Positions 10,921-22,140 of a stretch of 64,000 nt of DNA are shown here, piece by piece; the first letter of the stretch is position 1, and the number at the start of each line of letters is the position of its first letter. Where the stretch lies: assembly GCF_024868665.1 (NCBI RefSeq), contig NC_079891.1, positions 32,029,592 through 32,093,591 on the forward strand. Reading direction: 5' to 3'. The DNA is from Triplophysa rosa. Lineage: Eukaryota > Chordata > Actinopteri > Cypriniformes > Nemacheilidae. Below the pieces are notes generated by a model that made no database searches, was not told the DNA's origin, and was given only the letters and a program-made list of their open reading frames with translations. The translations under genes were made by a program, and so were the position numbers.

Positions 10921-12727
10921 TCAAACAGTTTTAGTCTTCAGGCCTTCACAGCGTTTCCCCTATAACAAAAAAACACAGCATTAGTAGGAGCATCTGTTTC
11001 ACTCCCTCATTCATCATGCTTCTGTCAAAACGGAACAACAAGTTCTCATTGTTGGTGGTCGGTTTTAAAGTCTCAGTCAGTTTGCAGTAGGAGGATGTTT
11101 TGGCTTGTGGTTTCACAGCTGAAGAGCTTGTGGTTTTGAATGAGTAAGATTATGACTAAAGCATGTCCAAAAACCTTGATCTACTAAATATAAACATGAC
11201 TCAGTGACCTGCTGTGCAATGTCTATATATGTCTTTATGATGAAATGTTATGTAAGATAGATGGATTCATGGAAAATCCTTGAATTTATAGATGAAAATA
11301 AAATGTCAGAGGTAAAAACATACCTGAAATTTGATTCCTTTGCATTTCTTTAGCCTGTTGTCGATGAATCTGGTGAGCTCTTCAACCCATTTAGCTTCGC
11401 TGGCAGCGGGGGCACAAAGTTTCTTATCTCTTCTGGTTGTAAAACTGTAAAACCAACAACCCATGTATATTATTTCACTAGAAAAGATATAGCTCTTTAT
11501 GTTTACTGTCTATTAAAGAAATACTTCTGCACCGTTTGGAAAGAGATCACAAGTAACTAATTCCCAATCAGAGGAGAGATTAAATGGCTTAAATAAACAT
11601 GCAGCATTTTCCTTTGAAGCGATGTACTTACACAACAGCATCACGGGTGCAGCCGATACCTCTGATCTGATTCCTGTAACTGAGGACGATTTGTTTCGGG
11701 ATGACTTGAGAGCCAACCTTCAGGCAACAGTCCAAAGCCGAATCTGCTTGAGCATCTATGAGAAAAAGAGAGACGAAAGAGGAATACATAGAAGTGTGAA
11801 TTCACTCTCGTCCCTCCAGAGACCATTTATTGTCCAAAAATGTTTTTTGCAGCCAAGCGTTACAAATGTGCAATGCACAGCTGGGATCAAGTTAGTGATA
11901 TCAACATTTAAGAATGATAACACGCCTAAAAAACACCAAGTGGCAAATTTATTCGGAAGTCAAATGTAAGTGTTTATGAACATTATTTGCATCATGTGTG
12001 TGCAGGACCCACACCGCAAAAACTTCAAGCCTCTAAACTTAAACTCTTTTCTTTAGTTTTTTATTGTCTTGAATTTTAATATTTAAGTTAAAACTTGCCT
12101 TGAAAATGAAATGCGCTTCATTGAATTATAAAGTTAAAACTCATTAAATATGTTCAAGTGAATAATAAACATTTAAAAAAATGTAACAATTTAAATGTGT
12201 TAAATATTGTATAATCTTGAGAAAATATAAGAGCATCATGTTTATTGTTTATAATGATATACAACAGATGGAATCATTGCCACAGGTCCTTAGAATATCA
12301 TTTTTTTAAAGAAAATTGAAATATTATAAAATATAATAAAGTATAAAAAGCTCATCCTCTTACACAAAAATGTGTAAACCAGTGAATTTCAAATCAAAAC
12401 GAATGTTTACTTGAATACTAATAAGCATTTGATAAATAAAGAATTGATGAATAAATTATTCTTGTTTGTTTATCCAACCTATTGAATTACCAAATTGACT
12501 CTTAAAACTTTTAAAGTTAAAATTGACCTAGTTGTTTGAGTTGTGCAATATATCTATTCCCATTTTTGAAACGTGATCATATTTAAATAAATGAACAAAT
12601 GGACCCCATCCAGCTCGCAGTGGATGAAGGCGACAGACATCACAGGCTTACCTGCCGGAGTGTTGTAGATTATAAGAGCCAGCGCACAGAGTATCACACT
12701 CAGTGCAGGTAGATGTGCTGAAGTCAT
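10921..12727 (-). CDS. CCL19-like CC chemokine 1, six-cysteine form
   Basis: Secreted homing-type CC chemokine, expected to act on a CCR7-like receptor. Coding exons: 12652-12727, 11632-11755, 11324-11444, 10921-10959; all joins keep phase and give 119 residues. Exon 1 gives a signal peptide (MTSAHLPALSVILCALALII). The mature part has the adjacent cysteines in ALDCCLK, then GIGCTRDAVV and FTTRRDKKLCAPAASEAKWV, the arrangement of CCL19/CCL21/CCL25. Two further cysteines lie in the tail (KKCKGIKFQ and, from exon 4, GKRCEGLKTKTV), recalling the six-cysteine tail of CCL21. Poly(A) signal (minus AATAAA) at 10568-10573; TATA box at 12824-12829, about 100 bp upstream of the start. Whether it is the ortholog of a specific zebrafish ccl19 gene cannot be decided here. 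Confidence 0.9.
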
Positions 12728-12823
12728 GGCAACAGGTGCAGGAGACGTTGAAACTCGACTTGAGTCTGTACTGTTGGAAGCTTTCCTGGTTCTCTCCTCT
12801 CAGCCTTTCCATCACTGCCCTGC

Positions 12824-12829
12824 TTTATA
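12824..12829 (-). promoter_or_regulatory. TATA box of chemokine 1
   Basis: TATAAA on the minus strand, about 97 bp upstream of the start codon. An IRF-like stretch (AAAGTGAAAC on the minus strand, about 12839-12850) lies just upstream. Confidence 0.65.
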
Positions 12830-14118
12830 GGACATAATGGTTTCACTTTTACTGTTCTGAGGCAGCCCCTCCCCTCAGCTGTGAAATGCCAAAGCAACAA
12901 AGGTTGAATGCAGAGGTTGTGAACTGGATCTCGTATGAATGAATGGGCCATATTTACGGTACAATGCAAAACATTCTTTGACTATTCACTCCACGACCTC
13001 CCTCCCGTTTCTCTTTGTAGCTCACATAGAAACTCTGGCATACTTTCTCGCATAAGGGTCAGACTGGCAAAAGTGGATGTTTCGGTTTGACTGAAGAAGA
13101 CCATTGAGGCATTTCAGATAAACCTGTCAAACAGAACTGTTTACTTCATTTACCGATACACAGCGCTGGGGATTTTTAAATGTTACTAAATATGGAAGAG
13201 TTACTGTATATCTTTTCCCAGAATTAATGGTTTGTGCTGGTATCTGTAGACCCCCATCAAAACCAGTCAGCAGATTGTGCAGACCAGGCAGGGAGAACTG
13301 ATTTTGTTCATGAGTTTTATTTAAGTTTTATTTACAAAGGTTTTTGTTATTATTGCACGGCCTCTCATGTGTGTGTGCGTGCGTGCATGTGTGTTTGGTC
13401 TTATGAAAACATTTATTCACATTTACATTTAAACATTACCAACTACATTTATTCAGCATTTTAAAAATTGTGAGTGTCTATTGTGTTTTATCAGATAAAA
13501 GTTTGTACCAAAAAAAAAAACACGTAGAATAGAGATTCACTCAAATTGTTTTATTTAAAAAAATGAATCAGCAAAGTTTAAAACAAACCATTTGACATAC
13601 ATTCCCAAAAGCTTAATTTCCTGAACATAGCTTACAAGTAAGGCTCAAAATCGCTAAAGTAAGACAGTACAGTACAAAACACATACGTTTTCAGTAAATG
13701 ACATATTACAGTCAACATATCAGGTTTGAAATTCCAGTCTTTTATTCATTTGTACAATGTTTCAATGCCATGAGCTTGATGAATTTATAAGTATGCATGT
13801 TTAGGATCACATATGAATGATTAAGTCATCGTTGCAGATACAGGAGCATCATTGTCACTTCCTGTTTGGTCCTCAGTTTGTCAAGTGGGTCATCGTGGTC
13901 ACTTCCCGTCTGTAAGCAGGAAAAAGAAACCGGATTAACTTTGGTTTACAGGGGTCAGACAATGTTTCAGGGAAGAAAAACTACACACGACTTCTGATCA
14001 ATTTCTATTTAGCTTTTCAAGTGAAGTCTGTGAAAGAGCGGAACTAAGAAAGTGAGTTAACATGAAAAGGAACATGCACCGAAGGGGATTTTTGGGGATG
14101 TTTTGTTTTTACCTAGTC

Positions 14119-14828
14119 CTACTGATGTGATTTTCTCTTTTTGTCCAGGAGTGAGATAATCTTGCTGATCCAGCTGTGTTTCTCCTCTGGAGGTGCACAG
14201 AGTTTCTTGTGCTTCTTTGTGATGAATCTGTGGGAAACATGGAAACATTTGATCTATGAAACATGCATTGCCATTAACGCAACAAATACTGACCGGTTAT
14301 CTTAAACCGAAAACATACACAGTCGCTGGGATTGGGCAACCGCTGTCTGTGGTCTGATGAACGTATGATGCAACGATTTGCACGGGGATGCGTGTGTCCT
14401 TGGTGGTCAGACAGCAGTCCACAGCTGCATCTGAAAATGCTGAGAATTGAAGATTGGCATTAGCAAAGCTTGGCACTGAAAATCCCCCCTCTATATTTTT
14501 TGAGACCCTGCAAGAACAAAACTTGGCCTGAGTGTCACTTTTTTGAAATTTCCTGGAACTGCAAGAGCTCTCTTCCAGGGTTATTACAGCTAAATGTATG
14601 AGAACGGATGCCAAGTACTACTGTGTCAATGATCTCACAGCCATAAAACTAAAACCTCAGCCAGCTATCCAGTCAAAAATGAAGTTTCGGTTTATAATGA
14701 ATGCATGAGCCAATGCACATTAAAATTTGCATGTAAAACACTCCAGGTGTTTAAATGATTTTCTTACCTTCTGTGTCGCCCCAGAGGACTGCGGTAAGGA
14801 CCATGAGAGTTAATGCTGGAGTATGCAT
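14119..14828 (-). CDS. CCL19-like CC chemokine 2
   Basis: A short CC chemokine. Coding exons: 14768-14828, 14319-14430, 14119-14227, all in phase, 93 residues. Exon 1 is a signal peptide (MHTPALTLMVLTAVLWGDTE). The mature protein has DCCLTTKDTRIPVQIV, SGCPIPATV and FITKKHKKLCAPPEEKHSWI, ending in a basic tail (DKKRKSHQ). It keeps the four chemokine cysteines and lacks the two extra tail cysteines of its neighbour. The same exon phases (1, 2) as chemokine 1 and head-to-tail order suggest tandem duplication followed by divergence. The 3' UTR probably runs to a minus AATAAA at about 13741-13746 or 13549. Confidence 0.9.
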
Positions 14829-14903
14829 TCTGGTCTTTGAGTTTGGCGGCAGTATGAGCATCAGAGGTGCACAGGTGTGATTAAGCAGGTGTCACTGTGC
14901 AGG

Positions 14904-14911
14904 TATTTATA
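14904..14911 (-). promoter_or_regulatory. TATA box of chemokine 2
   Basis: TATAAATA on the minus strand, 76 bp upstream of the start codon and 11 bp downstream of an ISRE-like site. Confidence 0.7.
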
Positions 14912-14922
14912 CACAAAATATT

Positions 14923-14937
14923 AACTTTCACTTTCAC
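14923..14937 (-). promoter_or_regulatory. ISRE/IRF-like site, chemokine 2 promoter
   Basis: Minus strand GTGAAAGTGAAAGTT contains GAAANNGAAA, the interferon-stimulated response core, placed directly upstream of the TATA box. Confidence 0.6.
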
Positions 14938-14977
14938 ATGAGCACCTTTTAGCTCCACCTCATCCTGTAAATGCATA

Positions 14978-14990
14978 AGTTTCGTTTCAG
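14978..14990 (-). promoter_or_regulatory. Second ISRE/IRF-like site, chemokine 2 promoter
   Basis: Minus strand CTGAAACGAAACT again fits GAAANNGAAA, about 40 bp further upstream. Two such sites close to a TATA box make interferon inducibility likely (inference). Confidence 0.6.
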
Positions 14991-15480
14991 TTTACCGTTC
15001 CCACATTCCTTTTCCCATCATTTTTTAAACCCTATTTTCATTCTCTGCCAAAAGGCATGGCCTGACCACAAATAAAGCAGCTTATAAAAACACATACTAG
15101 ATTACTTTAATATCATTGTCGTTTTTGATAATCCTACATTTCTCCACTTCATGTAATTGTACTGCACCCATAGCGATTTCTTTCATGTTTGTCAAATGGT
15201 TGAATAAATTGTTTAATCTAAACAATCTTCCACAGCTTCATGGATCAATGTGCAATCATTTGTTTTTTACACTACTGTACAGGGAGAACCACATGAGAGA
15301 CAAGGATGATAAGGCTTTAAAGTTGATTCTCATTTTTTGAACTTCGTCAGGTAACTGCATAACCCTGAAAAGCGTGAAAACACAAATTGTTTCTTTCACG
15401 GAAAAAAACAGTTATAGGTAGAGTGTGAGACAAATCAGCCTCCTTGCCATCATGCATCTATTCCCAAACATGGTTCCATA

Positions 15481-15872
15481 AATAACCTTTAAAGGACCAG
15501 CTCATAAAGTTAACGAGGATCTATTGACAGAAATGCATTTTAATATACATAACAATCTCTTGAGAGGTGTATGAAGACCTTACATAATGAAGCGTTATGT
15601 TTTTATTACCATAGAATGAGCTATTTCTCTTCATACGCCGCGGGTCCCCTTGCATGGAATTCGCCATGTTGTTTCTACAGTAGCCCTTAATGGACAAACT
15701 GCTCTACAGGGCATATTTTGTAAATACTTTATCTCCTTCGGCAAAGAAATGAAAATAGTTCTGTGTCAGCCACCGTAGTGCTTCGAAAGGGAGAGGTGGA
15801 ATGAGCCGTTGGATGCAATTCACAACCTCACCACTAGGTGCCGCTAAATTGTACCGACTGATCCTTTAACAT
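15481..15872. repeat. Dispersed repeat family R1, copy 1 (full length)
   Basis: About 390 bp between TTTAAAGGACCAGCTC and CTGATCCTTTAA, which are inverted over about 12 bases, so probably a non-autonomous DNA element. Internal landmarks are CGCCATGTTGTTTCTACAGT, GTAGTGCTTCGAAAGGGAG and CTCACCACTAGGTGCCGCTA. Related copies are at 18156-18400, 19490-21893 (split) and 22905-23168. Confidence 0.65.
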
Positions 15873-16224
15873 CCAAAGAACCTTTCCTTGTCACAAAAGG
15901 TTCTTTGTAGTGGAAAAGGGTTCTTTGCGTTATAAAAAAATGAATGCTTTTTATAAGAACGTTTGTGTAAATGGTTTGGGTAACCAAAAATGGTTCTTTT
16001 TTAGCACCTTTTTCAAAAGTGAGAATTAAAAGACCTAAAATTAGTGTGATGATAAAAAAGTTTTATTCTTATACTTCATAAAACTAAAGAATGACCTACG
16101 ATCACTAAACTAGACCACAACCATAAAAGCACTTCCTATTTAATAAAGAGCCTTTATAGCTTTGTTTTTTTTTATAGAAATATGAAGAAATTACAGGAAA
16201 TCATGTGGAGTGAGAAAGAAAAGA

Positions 16225-16475
16225 ACAGGAGCCGGAACTCGGGTCGTCCAAAAGTGCTATTGCGCAACATGATGATGTGCAGCCCACTTGGCTAACACCG
16301 CCGACTGTCTATGTTCACACATTTTACAGACCCTTGTATTTAACTTACTGCCCATTCAAGATATACATGCGTGCATTACAAGTAGCCTATGTGCATTACC
16401 TGGTAACCCATGACCTATACTGTAGTTCTCATTTGCAAGTCACTTCGGATAAAGATGTCTGCTGAGTAAATATAA
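16225..16475 (+). mobile_element. Probable tRNA-derived SINE (degenerate)
   Basis: The tail ACTTCGGATAAAGATGTCTG followed by CTGAGTAAATATAAA is a diverged plus-strand version of the tail shared with the LINE at 18405-18960. The head (from about 16230) resembles a degraded tRNA-like promoter. Old copy, low certainty. Confidence 0.4.
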
Positions 16476-17463
16476 AGACACTAAAAATTGCATAAATTGA
16501 CAGTCTGAAACAGCTCCTCTGTTGCAATTTTCTAAAACGATTTTCATCACAAACCTATTAACTGCCAATCGATTTGAGTGAAACATGAACATGGATTGCA
16601 TAACTTCTTAGCATTTGTTTTGTGCCCCTTTTGCTTTGTTGACAGCATGTATTCAAGCTGGCATGAGCTCCACATGTTTGTGCACAACCTGATCATTTGA
16701 GAATATTCCAAAAGCATCTGCTTCAATGGAAAAATAACCGTCATATATGTTCACCCCTGGTAACATTCGGCTCATGTGTCTTTACTGGAGACAGAAATAT
16801 AAAACACATAATTCAGGTCTTCCAAAACCTTCCCGTTTAAAAAGATCGGGTCATGTAAAGTGATCATAACATGCCATTATCTCAATAATGATTTGTTGAA
16901 TACCTGTTGATAAATGGCTTTGGCACGGGTACAAGGGTGTGTTTTCCGTGAAGCACTTCTAACAGAATTTAACATTAGAGCATCACCATTGTTAAGTGGC
17001 TGAGGGGAAATGTCCCCGATAGAATTAAAAACCAACCTGAACTGAACTTTGAAAGACGTTTTTATTTGCGAATGCAGCATGCAAGTCTTTATTCAAACAC
17101 AGCCCTCCACCCATTAACAGTTTCATTTTCAAATGCACGGTTTACCATAGGCCTTCCCAAACCTGGTTAGGTCTTTGTGTGCACATCATTTATAAATAAC
17201 TGAATTCGTTTGACGTTCTTTGCCACACCTGCACCGCACTTGTGACTTCCAGAGCAAGACATTTCCACAGCAATCTGTCGAGAGTGTTCCATATACACGA
17301 ATTAAAAAAGCTTGGTTACCTTTGTTAAAAATGCACTGGTGGAAACGCATGCTTACGGTAAACATTTCTTACATGCAGAATATATTTACCTGGAAAATCC
17401 CGCTGTACCTTTCTGCCTTTTTGACTATATTTAAGGGCTTTCATAAATGCAGACGTGTATAGA

Positions 17464-17782
17464 CTAAAGTGATAGGTCACCCAAAAATGAAAATCCGGTC
17501 ATCATTTGCTCACACTTTTGTCATTTCAAACCTTTATGACTTTCTTTCTTCCGCAGAACACAAAAGATGTTTTGAAGAAAGCTGCCGAACAGCACTGGAC
17601 CCCATTCACTTCTATTGTATGGAAACAAAACCAACGCAAGTGAATGGCGGCCAGTTAACAACATTCTTCAAAATAGCTTATTTTTCTTGTTCTGCGGAAG
17701 AAAGAAAGTCATGCAGGTTTGAAATGACAAGAGGATGACATGATGACAGAATTTGTATTTTTGGGTGAACTATCACTTAAGT
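17464..17782. mobile_element. Foldback MITE, second full copy
   Basis: Inverted arms: AAGTGATAGGTCACCCAAAA at the left and TTTTTGGGTGAACTATCACTT at the right, with matching internal pairs such as GACTTTCTTTCTTCCGCAGA and its complement. About 320 bp and more diverged between arms than the copy at 8079-8497, so older. Confidence 0.7.
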
Positions 17783-18404
17783 GTAGAAAATGTCGACTCA
17801 CAATCTCCTAAAAAACATAAGTGAGGCATTTTGCAGACGCTTAATATAAAAAAAAACGTGTTATTTTTGGCAAATAACATTCTTGACAAAAGGGTGTTGT
17901 ATGGATAAAAAATGAATATTATATATACTATATTAATAGACTGCAGTCCTTAGAGAGAAAGTTTTGTTCATTGTTTGAGGGGTGTCGTTATAAAAAATGT
18001 CAGGATATACTGGTTTAGCATTTTTTGGTTTACTGATCAAATTTGTTGAACCTTGCCAAAAACAACACAGTTGTGTCTTTTATTCATCACACATATTCAA
18101 TAACTTGTCAAAATGAAATAAAAACTTAGAGGTGTTAAGATACTGTACCAGATGCTTTAAAGGTGCTGTGTGTAGCCTAATATTTTGGATGATCAACTGA
18201 CAGAAATGCAATATAATATACATACTATGTCTTCAGAGGTGTATAAAGACCTTACATAATGAAGTGTTATGTTGAATAAGCTACTTCTATCTACATAGAC
18301 CGCGGTCCCCTTACATGAAATCGGGAGCCGCAGAGATGACGTGTTTTTGTAGGCCAACCCGGAAGTTAGCGCTGCAGAGGTTCCCTCGACCGAAAGCCTA
18401 TGCA

Positions 18405-18960
18405 TTTTTACATTTACATTTAGTCATTTAGCAGACGCTTTTATCCAAAGCGACTTATAGATGGGGTAAACAATGGAAGCAATTGGAACAACAAAAAGCA
18501 TAAGTGCAATCCAAAAAATACTGGTCTCATATAGCCTACCACAGTATACAGAGCTAAGTAGGAAGTTTTTTTTTTTTTTGAAAGAGTAGAAAAGAAATAG
18601 AAGTCAGAACCGATCGGTCAGGTGTTGACGGAAGAGATGCGTTTTCAGACGGTTTTTAAAGATGGCTGCAGAATCTGCAGATCTTGTAGCAGCGGGCAGA
18701 TCATTCCACATAAGTGGAACCGATCCCGAGAAGGTACTGTACGTGAGAGAGATTTTTTACTTTTTTGGGATGGCACCACAAGACGTCGTTCGTTTGCAGA
18801 GTGCAGGGATCTGGTGGGTATACGTCTGCATTAGTGAGTGAAGATAAGGGGGTGCCGAACCAGTGGTGGTCTTGTAGGCCAGGAGCAGAGTCTTGAATTT
18901 GATGCGAGCCACTATAGGGAGCCAATGTTCTTCCCATGTACTCTTTACTCTTCGAAAATT
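18405..18960 (-). mobile_element. LINE 3' end (L2/CR1-type), minus strand
   Basis: The minus strand encodes, with frameshifts, the C-terminal tail of a reverse-transcriptase protein: LPIVARIKFKTLLLAYKTTT, GSAPPYLHSLMQTYT, and FKNRLKTHLFRQHL before a stop. A 3' UTR follows, ending in AGCGTCTGCTAAATGAC and ATGTAAATGT repeats. The 5' part is missing, as is usual after target-primed reverse transcription. The same 3' UTR occurs at 51744-51958. Confidence 0.75.
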
Positions 18961-19751
18961 GCAAAAAATAAGCTCTGTGATTAACAAAGGTTTATGATGT
19001 TTACACGTTTTGTCTATCAAGATAATCTTTACAAATGAACACAACATTTGTTACTTTTGAAGCTGAAATACATTCGGCAGAAGTAAAAAGCTAATACGAT
19101 GCTATAAACAGACTAAACTTAAGGTCGCTCGACAACTCTTTCAAACTTTATTAAAAACGTGTTCCCTGGTAAGTAATTACTCCGTGAATGAATCCGCATC
19201 TACTGTACATGTTAAGAGATTTGTGCCCATGTTGCATTATTTGTGAGCTTTCTATGCGCGTCCCCGCCAAAGGAAGTAGTCGCTTGTTAGCAACCGTCAT
19301 AATAAGGCTTTCAAAAATCACAAGCGGGTTATAATTGGTGTGTTTTATGTCATAGAATAAAACGTGAAAATATTTAGAGGTTTTGTTTACCGCAGACCAC
19401 TTATTTCGGGCGATTTACAGATTTACCAAAAACCCATTCAAAAAACCTGTAGACTTTGGAGCGATGGAACCGGAAGTCCTAAAATGCTAACTCGCTATCT
19501 CTGCGGCCATACTCTCCCTATTTGCCATGTTGTTTCTACAGTAGCCCTAAACGGACAAACTGACAGAGCACGTTTCGTAAATACGTTATCTCCTATGGCC
19601 AGGGCCGTATTAAGACCTCCATGGGCCCCGGGGCTATGAATTACCACAGGCCCCCCCATAGAACGTGGAACGCATCTCTGCGCTTAAAAATGTGTATTCA
19701 GCGCTCAGGAATGTCTTTTAAAGGCACAAAGCAGAACGCGAGGGTCTCGAT

Positions 19752-20439
19752 TAGGGCTGTCACGATTATGAAATTTGACTGACGATTAATTTTCTAATAA
19801 ATCATTGCGATTATGACGATTAATTGTCTGTTTTAGGGCTTTCAAATTTAATTCTCATTCATTTTTCATTCAGCTTTGAAACGACCATATTGTTCTGAAT
19901 ACAAGACTATGTTTTTTTTTTTGGAAATACATCGGAAAAAATTGGGTCATCACATATTTAAGGTTTAGGTTTTTACCTGTCAATAATACAACCGCCAAAT
20001 ACTTGTAAATTAAGTAAATTGATCAGTTGTGAATTGAAGCCACCATTAAAATACTATCAGTCATAGAAAAGCTTCTAGTCTGTTTTTTTCTCACTTGCAA
20101 GACTATAATACAATTTTACTTGTATGTTAATGAAATTTTGGTAGACTGGTTTTCACACTGAGATTTGCTTAAATAATATTAAATTGTACTGCAGGTAATT
20201 TGTATGGTATATGCTTTAGTTTTTTTTTTTTAAATGATTGTGTTGTGGTGGTACATTTTACAAGTATTACCATGCTTTAGTTACAATATATACACTAAAA
20301 TATGCAATATGCAGATGCACTACAGCTCCCCCTAGTGTCTTCTATAGAGATGTGCAATAATTGCGCGATGATCTGAAACCATCGCGATGAGGTCAAACAA
20401 TCGCGATGAGACGATTATTTAATAATCGTGACAGCCCTA
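19752..20439. mobile_element. MITE nested inside the hAT element
   Basis: Perfect terminal inverted repeats of 18 bp (TAGGGCTGTCACGATTAT) and an exact 8-bp target duplication GTCTCGAT (19744-19751 and 20440-20447). 688 bp, non-coding, itself a hAT-type insertion. A related element with the same TAGGGCTG ends is at 27774-28104. Confidence 0.9.
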
Positions 20440-20596
20440 GTCTCGATTTATAACAAAACAGTTGCTGTACAAACTACATGGCAAAGAAATAATAATTAAC
20501 GACTTACACAAAGAGATCAACATGAGTCATGACAAAAACCTTACTTCAAGCATTCAAAATAACGGCTGTCAATTCTATAATATTCCAATAAAAAAA

Positions 20597-20848
20597 TCAG
20601 TTTATCTTAAAAACTTTTTTCCTGCTTTTGATATAGGAAAAGTGCTTGATAATGTCGCTGAAATCCAGGGATCGGAGGATGTCACATTCCAGGGACATCA
20701 CCGCTAGATTGTTCAGTCGTTCTTGCAACATTGTTGAACGAAGACTGTTTTTGACTAAAGACAGTTTGGAAAAAGAACGTTCCCCGCTGGCGTTAGTAAC
20801 AGGCAATGTCAGGAAAATACGGAAAGCTATGTCCACATTAGTAAACAT
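20597..20848 (-). pseudogene. hAT transposase C-terminal fragment
   Basis: About 83 residues of open frame carrying the hAT dimerisation motif (LPVTNASGERSFSKLSLVKN). In intact hAT proteins this is the last domain, needed for multimerisation; the RNase-H-like catalytic part would lie upstream (higher coordinates). There the frame is cut by a SINE and then by stops, so no functional transposase can be made from this copy. Confidence 0.8.
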
Positions 20849-20992
20849 TTACGCATTTGGCAGACGCTTTTATCCAAAGCGACTTACATTACCTTATACA
20901 GTACATTTGTTTCTAACTATGTGCAATCCCCTGGGATCCACCCCACGACCTTGGTGTTGTTAATGCCGTGCTCTTACTGAGCTACAGGAAAC
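20843..20992 (-). mobile_element. tRNA-derived SINE inside the hAT element
   Basis: Minus strand: a tRNA-like head (TCCTGTAGCTCAGTAAGAGC, then a GGTCGTGGGGTGGATCCC B-box-like stretch), a short body, and the tail AAGTCGCTTTTGGATAAAAG continuing to GCGTCTGCC. The tail matches the 3' end of the LINE at 18405-18960, suggesting the LINE enzyme mobilised it. It splits the hAT transposase remnant. Confidence 0.75.
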
Positions 20993-22027
20993 ACCGACTG
21001 CAATTGTTTTCTCCTTAGTAGCTGAAGCAATGCTACAACACTTTTGTTTGTCTCATTTTTAGTAAATTCTCTGAAATGGGCGATTTCGAAAAAAATCGAC
21101 GCATTAGCCATTTCATTAAGACAATTTGGCTTGTATATAGCGAATATATATAAAATAGAGTTTGTTTAAATACAAAATTAGTATGTATTAAGCCAAACTA
21201 ACCTAAAATTGGCGGGCAGGATCACCCTTCATGGGCCCGGTCAACTCCGTCTTCGTCAGCTTTAAACAGTGAAATATCCTGATACCTTTGGAATCTTATT
21301 AAGTAACTCCTTGTCTTCGCTGCTGCTTGTCTCTTAAGTTTTTCCTTTTTTGAGCCCCTCTCTCACATTTTTTGGCAAAACCCGACATTTTAGCAGCTCT
21401 TCGACTTCCCAGCATAATCATTCCCACGGTTAAGATCATGAAATGTAAATTTGACACAATCATTGGAAATCTGATCAATCTGATTTTACCAATCAAATGG
21501 CGTTAATTTTTGAATGACCTGCACGTAAACCTATGGGATGATTGGCGCGCTAAGGATGTCCGCATCCACCAATCACCTCCACTCTTTTCGCAGTTTGGGT
21601 TGCTCCTGGAACCAGCCACTTTTTTCACACGATCTACTGCACCGCTGGCTGCGCCGCGCGTCACAACTCATAATTTGTAATTTAAAAATATATATTTGTG
21701 TAAAGGCCGGGCCCCCTTGCAGTGACGGGCCCTGGGCTTAAGCCCCGGTAAGCCCTTGCGTTAATGCGGCCCTGCCTATGGCAAAGAAGCGAAAATGCGA
21801 CAACATCTTTGTCCTGTGTCAGCCTCCGTAGTGTTTCGAAAGGGAGGGGTGAGCTGTTGGTTGCAATTTGCAACCTCACCACTAGATTCACATTGCTACT
21901 TAAAATGCTTCAAGAAATAGACAAACCAAACTTTTGTGTGCATCAAAAGACTGTACTGTGTAATGCATGCTGCATTGCATCTAAATTCTTCAATTCAAAG
22001 ACAAAACTCGATTAAATTTTAAACTCT

Positions 22028-22140
22028 TGTTCCTGGTTAGAGCATTGCATTAGCAGCGCAAAATATGGTGGGTTCAATTCCCAGGGACACAATGACAGAT
22101 GTCTTTGCCATAAGTATGTTCTTACATAAATGCACAACCC
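22028..22140 (+). mobile_element. tRNA-derived SINE fragment
   Basis: The plus strand has a tRNA-like internal promoter region (GGTTAGAGCATTGCATTAGC, then GGTGGGTTCAATTCCCAGGG) followed by ACAATGACAGATGTCTTTGC. The discriminator and anticodon geometry are not those of a functional tRNA. Confidence 0.6.

Larger units (their letters stand above)
19600..21774 (-). mobile_element. hAT transposon remnant with perfect 8-bp duplication
   Basis: Terminal inverted repeats CAGGGCCGTATTAA and (complemented right end) CAGGGCCGCATTAA, 13 of 14 matching. The 8 bases CCTATGGC flank it on both sides (19592-19599 and 21775-21782). The minus-strand frame at 20597-20848 contains NASGERSFSKLSLVKNSLRS and MLQERLNNLAVMSLE, the hAT C-terminal dimerisation region. 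The remaining transposase frame is broken, and a MITE (19752-20439) and a SINE (20843-20992) have inserted into it. Non-autonomous today. Confidence 0.88.
18156..21893. repeat. R1-type repeat interrupted by LINE and hAT insertions
   Basis: The left part (18156-18400: TTTAAAGGTGCTGTGTGTAG, ACCTTACATAATGAAGTGTT) and the right parts (19500-19599 and 21783-21893: TTTCTACAGTAGCCCTAAAC, GTAGTGTTTCGAAAGGGAG) match the R1 copy at 15481-15872 in order. Between them lie a LINE 3' fragment (about 18405-18960), about 530 bp of unassigned sequence (18961-19490) and a hAT element (19600-21774). It is the largest transposon pile-up in the window. Confidence 0.55.

Noticed and set aside
18757..19047. Stand-alone 96-residue gene on the minus strand
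   Set aside because: Its sequence is the C-terminal tail of a LINE reverse transcriptase; part of the mobile element.
22028..22140. Possible tRNA gene
   Set aside because: Only the internal promoter boxes are tRNA-like; no acceptor stem or anticodon loop, so a SINE.
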